A stretch of 9,543 bases of DNA from an uncultured Eubacteriales bacterium (GTDB lineage Bacteria > Bacillota > Clostridia > Oscillospirales > UBA644). The DNA lies in the NCBI GenBank assembly GCA_934486965.1, contig CAKSQP010000057.1:1-9543 (forward strand). Reading direction: 5' to 3'. This document shows positions 7,906-9,543 of this stretch, piece after piece. Position 1 is the stretch's first letter. Every line of letters begins with the position of its first letter. The notes under the pieces were generated by a model. The model worked only from the letters and a program-made list of their open reading frames with translations. It had not been told where the DNA came from and made no database searches. A program made the position numbers and the translations under genes.

Positions 7906-7934
7906 ATCCTCCTGTATGATTTATACAGGTGGAT
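7906..7934 (-). terminator. Second (distal) terminator hairpin behind tsf
   Basis: The arms 7906-7917 (ATCCTCCTGTAT) and 7923-7934 (ATACAGGTGGAT) pair over 12 positions with one central mismatch and a 5-base loop. On the minus strand the hairpin is followed by TTTTATT (complement of 7899-7905), a reasonable U-tract, so it fits a backup terminator for rpsB-tsf. On the plus strand it is followed only by CTTTGT, a poor tract, but it could also slow or protect the 3' end of the lipoprotein mRNA, 10 bases past that stop codon. Confidence 0.65.
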
Positions 7935-7962
7935 CTTTGTAGTGATGGATTTGAGATAAGCA

Positions 7963-7991
7963 AAAAGACCGGAGAATTTCTCCGGTCTTTT
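7963..7991. terminator. Bidirectional intrinsic terminator between convergent genes
   Basis: A perfect 13-bp stem pairs 7963-7975 (AAAAGACCGGAGA) with 7979-7991 (TCTCCGGTCTTTT) across a 3-base loop. The GC-rich core is flanked by A on the left and T on the right, so both strands show a stem followed by a U-tract. It lies 13 bases beyond the tsf stop on the minus strand and 67 bases beyond the lipoprotein stop on the plus strand, and should end both transcripts. Confidence 0.92.
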
Positions 7992-8004
7992 ATATTATAA
8001 TGAA

Positions 8005-8892
8005 TTATTTCTTCATCATATTTGCAACTTCTTCTGCGAAGTTGTCTTCTCTCTTCTGGATTCCTTCGCCTCTTTCGAAACGTACGAAATCAACTATTCT
8101 TGCGCTGCCTTCGGAAGCAACGAACTTGCCGACTGTCTTGGAATCGTCAATGAAGTATTCCTGATCTACGAGGCAGTTTGCAGCATAGAATTTTTCAAGT
8201 TTACCGGGAACCATTCTCTCTTTGATGATGTTCTCGGGCTTGTTTGCATTCTTCGGATCGTTCTTTATCTGAGCGACAATGATCTCAGTCTCTTTTTCAA
8301 CATCTTCGGCGGGAACCTGAGTTCTGTCGAGATATTTCGGAGCCATAGAAGCGACCTGCATTGCAACGAATTTGCCGCAGGAAGCGGGTTCGGTGAACTT
8401 AACGATAACGCCGATTCTGCCTTTGTCATGAATGTAAGAAGAGCAAGCGCCTTCCATACGGGCGAATCTTCTGACATTGATGTTTTCGCCGATGACAAGG
8501 ATCATATCCTTTCTCTTGTCTTCAACGGTACCGCCGAAGCCGGGATATTCCATAGCCATAAGAGCGTCGAGGTCTGCGGGATTTTCTTTTGCCGCGATCT
8601 CTGCGATAGTATTTGCGAAAGTTACGAATTTTTCGTTTTTGGCAACGAAGTCGGTCTCTGCGTTGACTTCTACCATAGCGGTAACGTCGCCGACGGTCGC
8701 TATTGCGATAGCGCCTTCAGCGGCAATTCTGTTAGCCTTTTTATCTGCTGCGGCAAGTCCCTGCTCGCGGAGCAAGGTGACCGCGGCTTCCATATCACCG
8801 TTAGTCTTGACGAGCGCGTCTTTGCACTTCATCATTCCGACGCCGGTTCTCTGTCTGAGTTCGTTAACCTGTTTTGCGGATATATCAGCCAT
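8005..8892 (-). CDS. tsf: Translation elongation factor Ts
   Basis: EF-Ts is the cytosolic guanine nucleotide exchange factor for EF-Tu: it expels GDP so that EF-Tu can rebind GTP and aminoacyl-tRNA. The 295 residues are close to the usual size (E. coli 283). The N-terminal UBA-like domain reads VNELRQRTGVGMMKCKDAL, followed by the signature VNAETDFVAKN (76-86), whose TDFVAKN loop contacts the Mg-binding part of EF-Tu. The core subdomains follow without interruption, including the second-half VGKFVASEGSARIVDFVRF. The start has AAGGAG (8901-8906) at 8 bases. It lies 20 bases downstream of rpsB in the near-universal rpsB-tsf operon order and is followed by two hairpin terminators, so pyrH and frr, which often follow in other bacteria, are not attached here. 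Codon use resembles ppdK and rpsB, as expected for high expression. Confidence 0.98.
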   Translation of the reverse strand: MADISAKQVNELRQRTGVGMMKCKDALVKTNGDMEAAVTLLREQGLAAADKKANRIAAEGAIAIATVGDVTAMVEVNAETDFVAKNEKFVTFANTIAEIAAKENPADLDALMAMEYPGFGGTVEDKRKDMILVIGENINVRRFARMEGACSSYIHDKGRIGVIVKFTEPASCGKFVAMQVASMAPKYLDRTQVPAEDVEKETEIIVAQIKNDPKNANKPENIIKERMVPGKLEKFYAANCLVDQEYFIDDSKTVGKFVASEGSARIVDFVRFERGEGIQKREDNFAEEVANMMKK

Positions 8893-8912
8893 TTCAGTTT
8901 CTCCTTTACAAA

Positions 8913-9543
8913 TTATTCAGCGTCTTCGGCAACTTCTGCCGCTTCTTCTGCTGCTGCGGGCTCTTCATACTGTTCGCCCTGTCTTCCTTCAATAACGGCG
9001 TTAGCCATAGCGCCTGCAATAAGTTTTACGGCTCTGATAGCGTCGTCGTTTCCGGGGATAACGTAATCTATTTCATCAGGATCGCAGTTTGTATCAACGA
9101 TAGCGATGATAGGAATATTGAGTTTTCTTGCTTCGGCGACAGCGTTGCGCTCCTTGCGGGGGTCAACGATGAAGAGTGCGGACGGGAGTTTCTTCATATT
9201 CTTGATACCGCCGAGGTATTTTTCGAGTTTTTCTATCTCAAGAGTAAGTTTGGTAACTTCTTTTTTCGGAAGCATATCGAAAGTTCCGTCTTCTTCCATT
9301 TTACGGAGCTGAGCAAGTCTCTGGATACGCTTTTTGATGGTTTCGAAGTTTGTAAGCATACCGCCGAGCCATCTGGTATTTACATAGTACATACCGACTC
9401 TTTCGGCTTCTTCTTTAATGGATTCCGCGGCCTGTTTCTTTGTTCCGACGAAAAGGATCTCTCCTCCGTCTGCCGCAAGATCGCGAACGAAGTTATAAGC
9501 CTCGTCTGCCTTTTTAACTGTTTTCTGAAGATCTATGATATAG
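8913..9543 (-). CDS. rpsB: 30S ribosomal protein S2 (5' end cut by window)
   Basis: S2 binds the 30S subunit between head and body and is needed for S1 binding and translation initiation in many bacteria. The first full codon in view is 9540-9542; 209 residues are visible, from YIIDLQKTVKKADEAYNFV. Family hallmarks include ILFVGTKKQA, YYVNTRWLGGMLTNFETI, LPKKEV, PSALFIVDPRKERNAVAEA, IPIIAIVDTNCDPDEIDY and IPGNDDAIRAVKL. About 40 N-terminal residues lie beyond position 9543, so the in-frame ATG at 9392 is an internal methionine and not the start. The C-terminus is an Ala/Glu-rich acidic tail (about the last 20 residues, containing EEPAAAEEAAE), a feature I recall from other Firmicutes S2 proteins and which is unlikely to be structured. 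It is the upstream partner of tsf; promoter and leader are outside the window. Confidence 0.98.
   Translation of the reverse strand, partial: YIIDLQKTVKKADEAYNFVRDLAADGGEILFVGTKKQAAESIKEEAERVGMYYVNTRWLGGMLTNFETIKKRIQRLAQLRKMEEDGTFDMLPKKEVTKLTLEIEKLEKYLGGIKNMKKLPSALFIVDPRKERNAVAEARKLNIPIIAIVDTNCDPDEIDYVIPGNDDAIRAVKLIAGAMANAVIEGRQGEQYEEPAAAEEAAEVAEDAE

Noticed and set aside
8428..9066. A 212-codon plus-strand open frame across the tsf-rpsB junction
   Set aside because: It is in exact antisense register with tsf and again results from avoidance of TTA/CTA/TCA codons; both opposing genes are strongly conserved ribosomal or translation genes.
1..9543. Search by eye for CRISPR arrays, tRNA or rRNA genes, insertion sequences, attachment sites, riboswitches or defence genes
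   Set aside because: None was found. All long stretches are occupied by conserved housekeeping genes and the intergenic regions are 160 bases or less, with promoters or terminators accounting for most of them.

Overview
The window looks like a stretch of ordinary chromosome from an anaerobic, low-to-mid GC Gram-positive bacterium of the class Clostridia; an Oscillospirales/Ruminococcaceae-type gut lineage is my guess. The reasons are the close match of the encoded pyruvate phosphate dikinase to the Clostridium symbiosum enzyme, the pth-mfd-foldase lipoprotein gene order, the strong AGGAGG-type ribosome binding sites, and the lipoprotein signal of a Gram-positive cell. The genus is inference. 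Nothing visible marks it as an accessory or mobile region.

Layout. Positions 1-2532 (minus strand) hold ppdK, cut at the window edge about 30 residues before its C-terminus. A 160-base intergenic region (2533-2692) carries two back-to-back promoters, one for ppdK leftward and one for pth rightward, with a 14-bp perfect palindrome between them. On the plus strand follow pth (peptidyl-tRNA hydrolase), then mfd (transcription-repair coupling factor) only 3 bases later, then a secreted lipoprotein of the PrsA/SurA parvulin-like foldase family. The lipoprotein gene has its own near-consensus promoter in the 73 bases after mfd. The intergenic stretch 7896-8004 separates this rightward block from the leftward rpsB-tsf operon and contains two hairpin terminators. 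The tsf gene is complete (8005-8892); rpsB (8913-9543) lacks its first roughly 40 codons. No gene-free stretch exceeds 300 bases.

How the genes work together. Three (pth, tsf, rpsB) serve translation: recycling of peptidyl-tRNA, recharging of EF-Tu with GTP, and the small ribosomal subunit. Mfd clears stalled RNA polymerase and recruits nucleotide excision repair. PPDK is a central carbon enzyme joining pyruvate and PEP. The lipoprotein probably helps secreted proteins fold outside the membrane. I do not find an undescribed system here. The points most worth a second look are the foldase lipoprotein, which lacks both histidines typical of active parvulins, and the shared extended -10 form of the three visible promoters.
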